A stretch of 64,000 nt of DNA from Pontibacter sp. G13. GTDB taxonomy: Bacteria; Bacteroidota; Bacteroidia; J057. Below, one piece after another: positions 9,365 through 18,063 of the stretch; position 1 is the first letter of the stretch; every line of letters begins with the position of its first letter. The stretch is from assembly GCF_031851795.1 (NCBI RefSeq), contig NZ_CP134696.1, forward strand, positions 4,236,501 through 4,300,500, in the 5' to 3' direction. The notes beneath the pieces were generated by a model, which was not told the origin of the DNA, searched no databases, and saw only the letters and a list, made by a program, of their open reading frames with translations. The position numbers and the translations under genes were made by a program.

Positions 9365-10639
9365 CTATCCGATCTGATCGAAGCTCGTGTATGGTACGAG
9401 GGCTTCAGGAATGCGGATTGATCCGTCGGCTTGTTGGTGATTTTCCAGCATGGCAGCTACGATTCTTGGCAATGCCAGTGCGCTACCGTTGAGGGAGTGG
9501 GCAAGCTGATTTTTCTTGCCATCCTTGAAACGGAGCTTGAGGCGGTTGGTCTGGTAGGTCTCGAAGTTGGAGATAGAGCTCACTTCGAGCCAGCGATCTT
9601 GGCCTGCACTGAACACTTCCATGTCGAAGGTCTTCGCAGAAGTGAAGCTCATGTCTCCTGTGCAGAGCAGCAGTCGGCGGAAAGGCAGTTCCAACTTGAC
9701 TAGCAAGGACTCCACATAACTAGTCATTTCCTCTAGCACGTCATAGGACTTCTCGGGATGTACGACTTGTACAATCTCGACTTTGTCAAATTGGTGCAGG
9801 CGATTGAGACCTTTCACATCTTTGCCATAGGAGCCTGCTTCACGACGAAAGCAAGGAGTATATCCACAAGCTTTGACGGGAAGTTCTGCGGCTTGGACCA
9901 CGACATTTCTAAACAAGTTGGTGATGGGCACCTCAGCGGTTGGGATCAGGTAAAGATTGTCCCGTTCGATGTGGTACATCTGTCCCTCTTTGTCTGGGAG
10001 CTGTCCGGTACCGAATCCAGAAGCTTCATTGACGACGAGTGGAGGCATATATTCGGTGTAGCCCATTTGGTGCGCCTGATCGAGAAAGAATGCGATGAGG
10101 GCACGTTGTAGGCGAGCACCTTTGCCTTTATAGACAGGAAATCCAGCACCGGTAATTTTGGAGCCGAGTTCCCAATCGATCAAATCGTGTTTGCGGGCCA
10201 GATCCCAGTGTGGGAGCGGCTTAAAGTCGAATGAGGTGTCTACCTTATGCTCGGATACGACTACGTTGTCATCGGCATTGCGGCCAGCGGGGACAGATTC
10301 GTGAGGCGTATTGGGGAGCTGTACGACGAGGTCGTTTTGAGCTTGCTCAGACTCAGTGAGGGCAGTTTCGAGTTCTTTGATCTTCTCTTTGGCTGCCGAG
10401 GTAGTTTTTTTGGCCGCTTCAGCCTCTTCCCTTTGTCCGGCTTGCATGAGCTTGCCGATGGATTTCGAGGCATCATTCATTTGCTTCCGGAGCTGTTCGA
10501 GCTCGGTGATGGTAGCACGGCGCTGTTCGTCGATATCGAGAATCTGTTGCACCGTAGACGCTGCGTCTTGCACTCCTTTTTTGTCGAGTGCTGCGACAAT
10601 GTTGTCGGTTTGGCTGCGAAGTTTTTGTATTTCCAGCAT
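9365..10639 (-). CDS. serS: Seryl-tRNA synthetase
   Basis: 424 residues, the usual length. It charges tRNA-Ser in the cytoplasm. The N-terminal arm (about residues 1-110) is the long tRNA-binding coiled coil (ITELEQLRKQMNDASKSIGK). The class II catalytic core follows: motif 2 in CFRREAGSYGKDVKGLNRLHQF, motif 3 in NGSALALPRIVAAMLENHQ, and GAGFPVYKGKGARLQRAL before them. The start MLEIQKLR fits the family. It is divergent from rho across 280 bp. A near-consensus CAAATTTG about 10 bp before the start may be its promoter. Confidence 0.97.
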   Translation of the reverse strand: MLEIQKLRSQTDNIVAALDKKGVQDAASTVQQILDIDEQRRATITELEQLRKQMNDASKSIGKLMQAGQREEAEAAKKTTSAAKEKIKELETALTESEQAQNDLVVQLPNTPHESVPAGRNADDNVVVSEHKVDTSFDFKPLPHWDLARKHDLIDWELGSKITGAGFPVYKGKGARLQRALIAFFLDQAHQMGYTEYMPPLVVNEASGFGTGQLPDKEGQMYHIERDNLYLIPTAEVPITNLFRNVVVQAAELPVKACGYTPCFRREAGSYGKDVKGLNRLHQFDKVEIVQVVHPEKSYDVLEEMTSYVESLLVKLELPFRRLLLCTGDMSFTSAKTFDMEVFSAGQDRWLEVSSISNFETYQTNRLKLRFKDGKKNQLAHSLNGSALALPRIVAAMLENHQQADGSIRIPEALVPYTSFDQIG

Positions 10640-10753
10640 AATGGGCCAAATTTGAAGCGAAATAACAAAAACCTTGGCACAATCGTAAGAAACTCACCGC
10701 GATTCCTAAAAAACGATTGCCTTAATTGTTTGGAATTGATCTGATACTTTGAT

Positions 10754-10761
10754 TACCTTTG
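10754..10761 (+). promoter_or_regulatory. Putative -7 promoter element (TACCTTTG) for rho, with a ~150-nt leader
   Basis: TACCTTTG matches TAnnTTTG, and a TTTG 21 bp upstream could serve as -33. The rho start is at 10920, so the mRNA would carry a leader of about 150 nt. That is long for this genome, where most leaders look shorter than 40 nt. The leader is pyrimidine- and C-rich with little structure, which fits possible autoregulation by Rho (an inference). Confidence 0.5.
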
Positions 10762-10919
10762 TGGCCGAAGTTCAATTCTTTCCTACGCTTCAACGCATTT
10801 CACTTCTCTGAAGCGTACCCACAGACTTACTCTCTTTTTCACCCAAGTCAATCCCATTATTTGACGAACACTACCACCGTTCAGGATGTTCCTTTTCCTG
10901 ATCAAATCACGCTAGGTAT

Positions 10920-12623
10920 ATGTATGATATTATTGAGCTGAACAACAATGATATCTCCGAATTGAAAGAGATCGCCAAACGTCTCAATATCGGAGATTTG
11001 GATAAGCTCGGAAAGCAAGACCTGATTTTCAAGATTCTCGACCAACAGGCTGTCATGCCAGAGTCCAAAATTACCGAAATCAAGTCCAAAAGCGCTCCCG
11101 CCAAAAAGCCTTCCCCAAAACCAGTAGCCAAGCCTGTAGAGAAAAAAGAAGCCGCTGCACCTGCTGAAGAGGCACCAGAAGCAGCTACTGAACCTGAAGC
11201 TGACGCCCCTGTCAGAAAAACACGTAAGCCGGTTGCCAAAAAACGTACCCGCAGTGCTGAACCGAAAGAAGAAGCTCCGGCCAAATCTGAGGACCAACCT
11301 TCTGAAGCACCAAAACCTCGTGGACGTAGAAAACCACAAGAGGTAGAGGATAATGCCGATGATGATAGACAGGACAAAATGAAGCGTCCAGCCAAACGCA
11401 AACGGGTGGCTCGCAACGATAAAAACGGCCGCGGCGACCAAGAGGACGGTCGCGGAAAAGATAATCGCCCTGAATTAGATCAGTCTATTCTGGCTGAACT
11501 CGATGGGATCATCTCCAATCAAGGAGTTCTGGAAGTTATTCCTGAAGGATACGGATTCCTCCGCTCTTCTGAATACAATTACCTTCCTTCCCCTGATGAC
11601 ATTTATGTGTCTCCTAGCCAGATCAAACTATTTGGCCTCAAAACAGGGGATACAGTCAACGGACAAATTCGTCCCCCAAAAGAAGGTGAGCGCTATTTCG
11701 CGCTCCTCAAAGTAGAGACCATCAATGGCCGCACGCCAGAAGAGGTGCGCGACCGTGTCTACTTCGACCACTTGACTCCGCTCTTCCCAGATGAGCGATT
11801 CAAGCTGTCTGAAGGTGACCGAAATGCCAAGGACTTGTCTCTCCGAATCATCGACTTGTTCTCCCCTATTGGTAAAGGACAGCGTGGTTTGATCGTAGCC
11901 CAGCCTAAAACGGGTAAAACGGTCTTGCTGCAAAAAGTAGCCAACGCCATTGCTGCCAACCACCCAGAGGCTTACTTGATCATCCTCTTGATCGATGAAC
12001 GCCCGGAAGAGGTGACCGATATGAGACGGAACGTAAACGCTGAAGTGATTGCCTCTACCTTTGATGAGCCAGCTGATCGCCACGTTCAAGTGGCCAGCAT
12101 TGTCATGGAAAAGGCAAAGCGGATGGTAGAATGTGGTCATGACGTAGTCGTGTTGTTGGATTCCATCACACGTCTTGCTCGTGCGCACAACACCACTCAG
12201 CCTGCTTCCGGCAAAATCTTGTCAGGTGGTGTTGATTCCAACGCCCTTCACAAGCCTAAGCGTTTCTTCGGTGCTGCTCGTAATATCGAGAATGGCGGAT
12301 CTTTGACCATCTTGGCCACTGCGTTGATTGAAACCGGTTCCAAAATGGATGAGGTGATCTTCGAAGAATTTAAGGGTACCGGTAACATGGAGCTCCAATT
12401 GGATCGCCGTCTTGCCAACCGTCGTATTTATCCTGCGATTGATGTCACCGCTTCCGGTACGCGTCGTGAGGATCTTCTGATGGACCCTGCGGATATCAAC
12501 CGTATTTGGGTACTCCGTAAATTCATGGCGGATATGAATCCAATCGAGGGAATGGAATTCTTGCGTCAGCGGATGTCCAGTACCACCGATAATGAAGAGT
12601 TCCTACTTTCGATGAATTCTTAA
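10920..12623 (+). CDS. rho: Transcription termination factor Rho
   Basis: Hexameric RNA helicase that ends transcription. 567 residues compared with 419 in E. coli; the extra length is a low-complexity K/P/A/E- and later R/D-rich segment at about residues 60-190. The N-terminal Rho-N domain ([20 protein letters not shown]) is before the insertion. The RNA-binding OB fold ([20 protein letters not shown]) and the RecA-like ATPase follow it, with Walker A QPKTGKT near residue 330, the segment [13 protein letters not shown] and the Q-loop/R-loop region [20 protein letters not shown]. Long disordered insertions are common in Rho of Bacteroidota. A strong intrinsic terminator follows 23 bp after the stop. 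Confidence 0.97.
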   Translation: MYDIIELNNNDISELKEIAKRLNIGDLDKLGKQDLIFKILDQQAVMPESKITEIKSKSAPAKKPSPKPVAKPVEKKEAAAPAEEAPEAATEPEADAPVRKTRKPVAKKRTRSAEPKEEAPAKSEDQPSEAPKPRGRRKPQEVEDNADDDRQDKMKRPAKRKRVARNDKNGRGDQEDGRGKDNRPELDQSILAELDGIISNQGVLEVIPEGYGFLRSSEYNYLPSPDDIYVSPSQIKLFGLKTGDTVNGQIRPPKEGERYFALLKVETINGRTPEEVRDRVYFDHLTPLFPDERFKLSEGDRNAKDLSLRIIDLFSPIGKGQRGLIVAQPKTGKTVLLQKVANAIAANHPEAYLIILLIDERPEEVTDMRRNVNAEVIASTFDEPADRHVQVASIVMEKAKRMVECGHDVVVLLDSITRLARAHNTTQPASGKILSGGVDSNALHKPKRFFGAARNIENGGSLTILATALIETGSKMDEVIFEEFKGTGNMELQLDRRLANRRIYPAIDVTASGTRREDLLMDPADINRIWVLRKFMADMNPIEGMEFLRQRMSSTTDNEEFLLSMNS

Positions 12624-12646
12624 TCGACAAGTAGCACAACATATTG

Positions 12647-12681
12647 GGCCTGCCTCTTCATTGAGGTAGGCCTTTCTTTTT
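12647..12681 (+). terminator. Terminator of rho
   Basis: 10-bp stem GGCCTGCCTC / GAGGTAGGCC with a 6-nt loop, followed by TTTCTTTTT. Confidence 0.85.
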
Positions 12682-12690
12682 GTATGTCCT

Positions 12691-12916
12691 TTGTGGGTGT
12701 GCCCTGGCGTGCTTGGCATCAAGTTTCGGTGGAGTATGATTGTCGCCGGGTCGGGCTGATCCATGGGTTCGCCAAGGCTCCGTCCTCGCATAGGGGCCAA
12801 AAGAGCTGCTTTCTGGCGCAGAGAAATTGTCCTCGCTGGGATCTATAGTACTGCATTTCGGACTGCTCGTACCTCGCACCATTCCCATCCCTCACACCTC
12901 ACCTGCCAGCCGCACC
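12691..12916 (+). repeat. Dispersed intergenic repeat, copy R1
   Basis: Begins TTGTGGGTGTGCCCTGGCGT, contains CGCCGGGTCGGGCTG and ends CCAGCCGCACC. It shares this layout with copies at 18.9, 28.4, 41.7 and 62.3 kb. It fills the gap between the convergent rho and NUDIX genes, bracketed by their terminators. Any reading frame in it is not shared with other copies. Confidence 0.75.
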
Positions 12917-12932
12917 TGAACATACTCCTGCC

Positions 12933-12962
12933 AAAAAAGAAGCCCCCCAATAGTTGGGAGGC
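12933..12962 (-). terminator. Terminator of the NUDIX gene
   Basis: 9-bp stem (GCCTCCCAA / TTGGGGGGC read on the minus strand, one wobble) with a 3-nt loop, followed by TTCTTTTTT. Confidence 0.8.
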
Positions 12963-12985
12963 CTTTCCGATAGATGTCTTTATGG

Positions 12986-13633
12986 TCAAGATTGGATCAG
13001 ATCTTGATACATGTAGATGGCCAGTAGGCCATTGGTATTGGTGATGAGCTTTTTGCCTTCATCAAACGGGACAACCTTGGTGGTGATCCGCTCATGTTCG
13101 GACGCTAATCCTGTTTCTTGGGCATCGAGCGCCTGAATTTCAGACAGTGGCAAAGTAAGATCGCAGTAATAAAAGTAGAAAGCCTCATCCGAAGTGCCAG
13201 TCGAGGGGTATAGCAACTCCTCGTTCATTTGGACGACTTTGGCAGGATCGACTTCGATTCCGCTTTCCTCTGCCACTTCGCGTACGGCGACATCGTGTGG
13301 GTCGTCTTCTCCATCAACCATCCCTGCTACCAATTCGTAGATATGGCCTCCTGTGCAAATTCTCCGTTGCTTGACCAGCAATAGATAGCGATCGCCGGTA
13401 GCTTCGTCGATCAAGCAAATTAGGACGATGACCACTTCGCCCTTGATGAAGCAGACGGGCGGGATCTTGTCTCCTTCGGGAGTTGTGGCATCCAGCATGA
13501 CCAAAGAAAAAAGCGGTTCGCCTCCATGATATCGGGTAAATTTTTCGTCGATAGAATGGATGTCCAGTCCGTGCTTTTTCAGGTTGCTGGTCCAGAGCTT
13601 GTATTTGTGGGATTCGTTGAGTGGCTTGTTCAT
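12986..13633 (-). CDS. NUDIX hydrolase, ADP-sugar diphosphatase-like
   Basis: 215 residues. The NUDIX box is at GMVDGEDDPHDVAVREVAEE, then SGIEV: the REVAEESG core with its metal-binding glutamates is intact, while the first glutamate position reads D. The N-terminal part (YKLWTSNLKKHGLDI) and the overall layout resemble plant NUDT14-type ADP-sugar diphosphatases, so a nucleoside-diphosphate-sugar substrate is plausible but not shown. ATG 13633 is chosen over an upstream TTG because TAACTTTG ends 22 bp before it. It is divergent from mltG; the two promoters are about 24 bp apart. Confidence 0.85.
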   Translation of the reverse strand: MNKPLNESHKYKLWTSNLKKHGLDIHSIDEKFTRYHGGEPLFSLVMLDATTPEGDKIPPVCFIKGEVVIVLICLIDEATGDRYLLLVKQRRICTGGHIYELVAGMVDGEDDPHDVAVREVAEESGIEVDPAKVVQMNEELLYPSTGTSDEAFYFYYCDLTLPLSEIQALDAQETGLASEHERITTKVVPFDEGKKLITNTNGLLAIYMYQDLIQS

Positions 13634-13654
13634 GGGCAAAAGATGCTAGTTGGG

Positions 13655-13662
13655 CAAAGTTA
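13655..13662 (-). promoter_or_regulatory. Putative -7 element (TAACTTTG) for the NUDIX gene
   Basis: Minus-strand TAACTTTG, a full TAnnTTTG match, predicting a leader of about 16 nt before ATG 13633. Confidence 0.5.
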
Positions 13663-13686
13663 GCAGGGGAAGGACCAAAAAAAACG

Positions 13687-13694
13687 TAATTTTG
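13687..13694 (+). promoter_or_regulatory. Putative -7 element (TAATTTTG) for mltG
   Basis: Full TAnnTTTG match 17 bp before the mltG ATG at 13712. It is back to back with the NUDIX promoter. Confidence 0.5.
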
Positions 13695-13711
13695 CATCAA
13701 ACTGAAATTGC

Positions 13712-14749
13712 ATGAAAAGGTTGCTCAAGCACCCATTGATTTGGTTGGGGTTGATCGTGGCTGCTGGAATGGTGGCCTATCCGTTTTATCAGCGGATCTT
13801 TGCCCCCAATGTGACTACTCCCAATGAAGCTCCTGCTGAATTCTACATATACCGTGGGTCTGATTACCGCATGGTCGGTGAGGCACTTAGAGATCAACAG
13901 CTCATACAGGATCTAAAAGGATTTCACTGGGTGGCCAATCAGATGAACTATCCCAATCACGTGTATCCGGGACGATATGAAATTCCACACGGTCTCAGCA
14001 ATCTAGAATTGATCCGACTGCTCCGATCAGGTGTGCAATCCCCATTGAATTTCACTTTTGTCAAGTTCCGCACTGTAGACCAGCTAGGAGATTATGTGGC
14101 TTCCAAGCTAGAGATGTCCAAGTCTGAATTCATGGAAGTCATGAATGATGAGGAATTTCTGAAGGAACACAATGGGCTGACCCCACAGACCGCGATGACA
14201 GTATTCCTCCCCAATACCTACGAATTATATTGGAATATCAAGCCTCGTGCGTTTTTCGAGCGAATGTTCAAAGAGTACAAGGCATACTGGAATGACACCC
14301 GGAATGAACGCCGCAAGCAGTTGGGCTTGACACGCCTGGATGTCATGACCTTGGCGTCTATCGTGGAGGAGGAAACCAATAAAAAGGACGAAATGCCTAC
14401 CGTAGCTGGCGTTTATCTGAATCGTCTGCGAAAGCGTTGGCCGCTTGAAGCCGATCCTACGGTCAAATATGCGGTGGGAGATTTCTCTATCAAACGCGTG
14501 TTGGATCGCCACTTGGAGACTGATTCCCCCTATAATACCTATATGTATCCCGGTTTGCCTCCGGGCCCGATTTGTACCCCATCTTTGCCTGCAATCGATG
14601 CCGTATTACAGAATGAGCAGCACAAATACATGTTCTTCTGCGCAAGGATTGATGGCTCTGGGTACCACCATTTTTCCAAGACACTTTCTGAGCATAATCG
14701 CTATGCTCGCGAGTATCATCGCATGCTGAACCGCCGAGGAATCCGGTAA
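13712..14749 (+). CDS. mltG: Endolytic murein transglycosylase
   Basis: Inner-membrane enzyme that cleaves nascent glycan strands and so sets their length. One N-terminal membrane segment (residues 8-25) is followed by a LysM-like part (FYIYRGSDYRMVGEALRDQQ) and the YceG catalytic domain. The catalytic glutamate is E219 in LASIVEEET; EADPTVKYA and YNTYMYPGLPPGPICTPS are also family signatures. 345 residues is the normal length. It stands alone with its own promoter and a strong terminator 21 bp after the stop. Confidence 0.95.
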   Translation: MKRLLKHPLIWLGLIVAAGMVAYPFYQRIFAPNVTTPNEAPAEFYIYRGSDYRMVGEALRDQQLIQDLKGFHWVANQMNYPNHVYPGRYEIPHGLSNLELIRLLRSGVQSPLNFTFVKFRTVDQLGDYVASKLEMSKSEFMEVMNDEEFLKEHNGLTPQTAMTVFLPNTYELYWNIKPRAFFERMFKEYKAYWNDTRNERRKQLGLTRLDVMTLASIVEEETNKKDEMPTVAGVYLNRLRKRWPLEADPTVKYAVGDFSIKRVLDRHLETDSPYNTYMYPGLPPGPICTPSLPAIDAVLQNEQHKYMFFCARIDGSGYHHFSKTLSEHNRYAREYHRMLNRRGIR

Positions 14750-14770
14750 GGACAGCTTTGTGAAGGATGG

Positions 14771-14814
14771 CACGCGATTTGTTACTGTTGGTGGTAACAA
14801 GTCGCGTGTTTTTT
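14771..14814 (+). terminator. Terminator of mltG
   Basis: 15-bp stem CACGCGATTTGTTAC / GTAACAAGTCGCGTG (one G-U pair) with an 8-nt loop, followed by T6. Confidence 0.9.
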
Positions 14815-14919
14815 ATTTACGCGAAGGTTAAGCGATTTCATCATAGATCAAGGACTAGGCCGATATGCTTCCAGATGGCAGCAAATGGGCTATTTTCTAT
14901 ATACAATCTTACCCTTTTA

Positions 14920-14970
14920 AAACGAGCATATCCCATGCATTTCATCGAAATGCATGGGATATGCTCGTTT
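14920..14970. repeat. Perfect inverted repeat, 24-bp arms with 3-nt loop
   Basis: Arms 14920-14943 and 14947-14970 are exact reverse complements around ATC. There is no run of T after either end, so it is not a classical terminator. It sits in the 744-bp gap between mltG and the kinase gene. No gene was found in that gap. Confidence 0.9.
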
Positions 14971-15138
14971 ATGACTGCTTTGTCCGTCATTTTTGGAATG
15001 AGTGATTTTTTATATATTACATTTGTTATTTCAAATCTGCGATCCATTCATGCGAGCATTTGAACCGTTCATGCGAAAAGGACAACCATTCGAAGGTCGA
15101 AACGATGTGGAACGCCTTCTGTGTGTTATACTTGTATT

Positions 15139-15218
15139 CGAAAGGGCGATAATCCTGGATTACAAGAGCAAGGGCTAGGGTTGATTCACGAATGCGTTTG
15201 AGTCCCCTAGTTTTTTTT
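15139..15218 (+). ncRNA. Structured leader/terminator RNA element, copy A
   Basis: A TATACTTG at 15127-15134 (one mismatch to TAnnTTTG) is followed by about 35 nt of leader, the conserved GAGCAAGGG, and a hairpin: CTAGGG, bulge TT, GATTC, inner stem ACG/CGT, bulge TT, GAGTC, CCCTAG. It ends in T8. From GGATTACAAG onward it closely matches copy B (15.4 kb) and more loosely copy C (27.3 kb). Copies A and B lie in tandem before the kinase gene. Confidence 0.7.
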
Positions 15219-15238
15219 GGGCCTTAGGGCCTTTCATG

Positions 15239-15271
15239 CAGTCGCGAGGGCAGAAATTGCTTTCGCGACTG
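15239..15271 (+). terminator. Second hairpin between leader copies A and B
   Basis: 9-bp stem CAGTCGCGA / TCGCGACTG with a 15-nt loop, followed by ATGTTTTTAT. It is a weak terminator candidate and could also be a protein site. Confidence 0.4.
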
Positions 15272-15360
15272 ATGTTTTTATTTGAACCAATCTAACACTC
15301 AGAACGTCCGCTGGCACGACATGACATGGCAGATGTAATAATTCATAGTATCATTGCTAT

Positions 15361-15444
15361 ACAACAGGACGGTAAACCTGGAATTACAAGAGCAAGGGCT
15401 AGGGTTGACTCACGCGCCGCGTTTGAGTCCCCTAGTTTTTTTTT
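15361..15444 (+). ncRNA. Structured leader/terminator RNA element, copy B
   Basis: Starts after TATCATTG (15349-15356, one mismatch to the -7 consensus). It carries GAGCAAGGG at 15390-15398 and the hairpin CTAGGG-TT-GACTC-ACGC-GCC-GCGT-TT-GAGTC-CCCTAG, then T9. The T-run ends exactly 49 nt before the kinase start codon. No other promoter was seen in those 49 nt, so it may act as an attenuator for the kinase gene (an inference). Confidence 0.75.
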
Positions 15445-15493
15445 GTGCTTATCTCGAAATATGGTAGTTTCAGAATCCTAATCTTTTAGTGGA

Positions 15494-17890
15494 ATGACAA
15501 AAAAGGGCTGGTTGTGGTATCTCGCGTTAGGAATGTTTTACCTCGGCCTGTGTGTACTTGGATATACCTATTACCTGCAGGTTCAGCACATTGCCAACTA
15601 CCGCGTAGATCCTGAGATCGATGGAGAATTCGAGGGAAATGACTGGGTCTCTTGGATCAATACCACCCAAGGCGTGATCGCCGATCAAGTGCATCCCTTG
15701 CCTGGATACAAACCTTCTTCACATCCCAAGATCCGAAAAGGGGATCGGGTGAAGGAGATTCAATATAATCCCATCACACAAGCTGAGGTTGCCGACCGAA
15801 TCACAGCTTCTTCCCGCCCGGGACAAGCCTTCCAGTGGAAATTCGAAACCACCGACCCCCTCTCCCAAACCAAGGACGAAAAACTCGGATTCATCATCAA
15901 TGGGTTTCGGATCCCATTCGGATTCAATCATTTTGCTGGTTATTGGCACCTCTCAGGTTGGATTGTTGGAATTGGTGCTTTCGTATCATTGGTGATGCTC
16001 ACCATCCTCCTGCCCATTGTGCGGGGGAATTGGAGAGACTTTCTCCCTCTCATGGGGATCGTCGGATCGGCTTTTGCCTTCTTTTTGTTACAGCTGTTCC
16101 ATCATATCTATTTGATCGTCGAAAGTGACCTTGAGCATGTTGGACCCGAGAAGATATTTATGCTGGGCTATGCAGGATTGCTATTCCTGTATGTGCTGTA
16201 TTATTTCTATTACAAATCCGGCGTAAAGAGTGTCCTATTCATGATTCCCTCCGTGAGCTTGGGAATTTTCTTCATGGTGCAATTCTTCCAGATCATTTTC
16301 ATCGATAAGCAATTGCGCTTCTTCCATGATATGGTGGAGATGTACACAGGACTCTTTTTCCTGGTCCATCTGCTCGGAGCTGTACTGTTGCATATTTCCA
16401 CCTACGAAGGCGGACGACCTGTGCAAGGATTGTTGGGACTGATAGCCATTGCAACCTGCTCGGCGGGAGGTATTTGGTTTTTGGCGGGGTATGGTGACTA
16501 CTCTGCAGGAGAGCGAGAGCATGTGATGTTCTTCTACAACCTGCTGGTATTCTTCCCGCTGTTCAACGCCACTTTCCTCCAACTCCAATTTGGTAAGGTC
16601 AGCTTGGTCGTCACTCAGACCATCCAGTATCTCGTGACATTTGTGGTGAGCATTATCCTGTTTCTGCTCATCTCGCAATTGTTCGATATGATTCGACCCA
16701 ATATCCAATACCGCCGATTCCTCGAATTCACGACCTTCCTCATCGCGCTGGGAATGATCAGGCTGATCTATCAGGCCAATGAGAATAGGTTCTCCAAATA
16801 TTTCGTGTCGTCTCAGCGGGAGCGGATGAGCAAGTTCAAAGGCTTTATTGCCCGCATTCCTCAATACACTTCTGCCGATTCGCTTCGGAAAGATTTGCTC
16901 TCCCAGATGCAGGATTTCTTCAATTCTGAAGAAGTGATTTTCTGGTGGAATGTAGATATGCCTTCGACACAGGAGGAGGAGCACTTTCATCAGCGTCAAG
17001 AGAGCATTTATCGGCAGCTTACCGATCATCATACAGTCTGGTCCAGAACCAAGGAGTTGTCGCCATTCAGGCTGACACATGGGCTTGAGAAGATGGTGCT
17101 CTCATCGCCTTATACCTTGATTTGTCCGGTAACCATCGATCAAGACAATTATGCCTTGCTCATGCTCTGCAAGAAGCGGCGAGGCGTGTATAACTTGACC
17201 GATTTGGAGTTGATCTCCCAATTGATCCAGCAGACGCAGCTCACCCTGAACGTCCTGCAATTGGTCGATCGCGAGAAGGAGTTGATTCAGCAGACCTACG
17301 AAGCCAACCTGACGGCGCTTCGTTCACAAATCAATCCGCACTTCCTCTTCAATACCCTGAACTCCATTGGCGAATTGGTCCATGAGTCAGCAGAATTGGC
17401 CGAGGAGGCTGTCGAGAAATTGGCGTTCATCTTCCGATATACCCTCAAGAAATCCAGCGAAAACTTCGTCGCCCTCGGGGATGAGATGAGCCTGATCACC
17501 ACTTACCTTGAATTAGAGAAGATCCGATTCGGAGAACGATTGGATACCCACATCGAGGTGGCTCCGGATGTGCGGGATATTTCTATTCCGGCCTTCATCC
17601 TCCAGACCTTGGTGGAAAATTGCATCAAGCATGGAATCGCCAAAATCCTGCACAAGGGCCTAGTTTCTGTGGTGGCTTTTCGGGAGGAAGGCTTCTTGGT
17701 GTGCGAAGTTGTGGACAATGGCCCGGGCATCGATCTTTCTCGGATATTCAAAAGTACTGGATTGAGCAACTCCATTGCTCGTCTGGAAAATATCTACGAG
17801 CGTAAGAATCTCCTGCATTTCGAAAACACTGGAGATGGGACGTATGTTAGACTTAAAATTCCGCTTGTAGAACACCCGCAGCTCAGTTAA
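15494..17890 (+). CDS. LytS-type membrane sensor histidine kinase with PDZ-like sensor part
   Basis: 798 residues. A first membrane segment (9-28) is followed by an outside domain whose core (KIRKGDRVKEIQYNPITQAE, then VADRITASSRPGQAF) looks like a PDZ domain. Seven or more membrane segments follow (about 155-425), then a GAF-like region (about 455-590). The kinase core has H616 in SQINPHFLFNTLN, the N-box LVENCIKHG and the G-box VDNGPGID. His_kinase/LytS proteins phosphorylate LytTR regulators, and one is encoded 173 bp downstream. The signal sensed is unknown. The gene is preceded at 49 nt by copy B of the leader element. Confidence 0.9.
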   Translation: MTKKGWLWYLALGMFYLGLCVLGYTYYLQVQHIANYRVDPEIDGEFEGNDWVSWINTTQGVIADQVHPLPGYKPSSHPKIRKGDRVKEIQYNPITQAEVADRITASSRPGQAFQWKFETTDPLSQTKDEKLGFIINGFRIPFGFNHFAGYWHLSGWIVGIGAFVSLVMLTILLPIVRGNWRDFLPLMGIVGSAFAFFLLQLFHHIYLIVESDLEHVGPEKIFMLGYAGLLFLYVLYYFYYKSGVKSVLFMIPSVSLGIFFMVQFFQIIFIDKQLRFFHDMVEMYTGLFFLVHLLGAVLLHISTYEGGRPVQGLLGLIAIATCSAGGIWFLAGYGDYSAGEREHVMFFYNLLVFFPLFNATFLQLQFGKVSLVVTQTIQYLVTFVVSIILFLLISQLFDMIRPNIQYRRFLEFTTFLIALGMIRLIYQANENRFSKYFVSSQRERMSKFKGFIARIPQYTSADSLRKDLLSQMQDFFNSEEVIFWWNVDMPSTQEEEHFHQRQESIYRQLTDHHTVWSRTKELSPFRLTHGLEKMVLSSPYTLICPVTIDQDNYALLMLCKKRRGVYNLTDLELISQLIQQTQLTLNVLQLVDREKELIQQTYEANLTALRSQINPHFLFNTLNSIGELVHESAELAEEAVEKLAFIFRYTLKKSSENFVALGDEMSLITTYLELEKIRFGERLDTHIEVAPDVRDISIPAFILQTLVENCIKHGIAKILHKGLVSVVAFREEGFLVCEVVDNGPGIDLSRIFKSTGLSNSIARLENIYERKNLLHFENTGDGTYVRLKIPLVEHPQLS

Positions 17891-18063
17891 CTTCCCACTA
17901 TTGACCGTTCACGCAGGGATTCGGGCAATTTCCCAAAATGGGCACGAGATTTGATAACTGTGTACCAATTGCGAAAGAATACAAAGTCCTCCCTCGCCTG
18001 ATCCGTTCTTTTACCTCCCTTCCAATTTGTTTCACCGCGAAAGAGCGATCTTAACTAGCATAT

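Noticed and set aside
12763-13044. Open frames inside the dispersed repeats (also near 28.7, 41.7 and 42.0 kb)
   Set aside because: Frames are not conserved between copies and vary with small insertions, so the repeats do not look protein-coding.
14767-15063. Open frame after mltG
   Set aside because: It spans the mltG terminator and the perfect hairpin; its composition is irregular and no motif is seen.
15175-15210. Leader hairpin as a tRNA or tRNA fragment
   Set aside because: There is no cloverleaf, no TTCRA loop and no acceptor end; it is a single bulged hairpin with a T-run.
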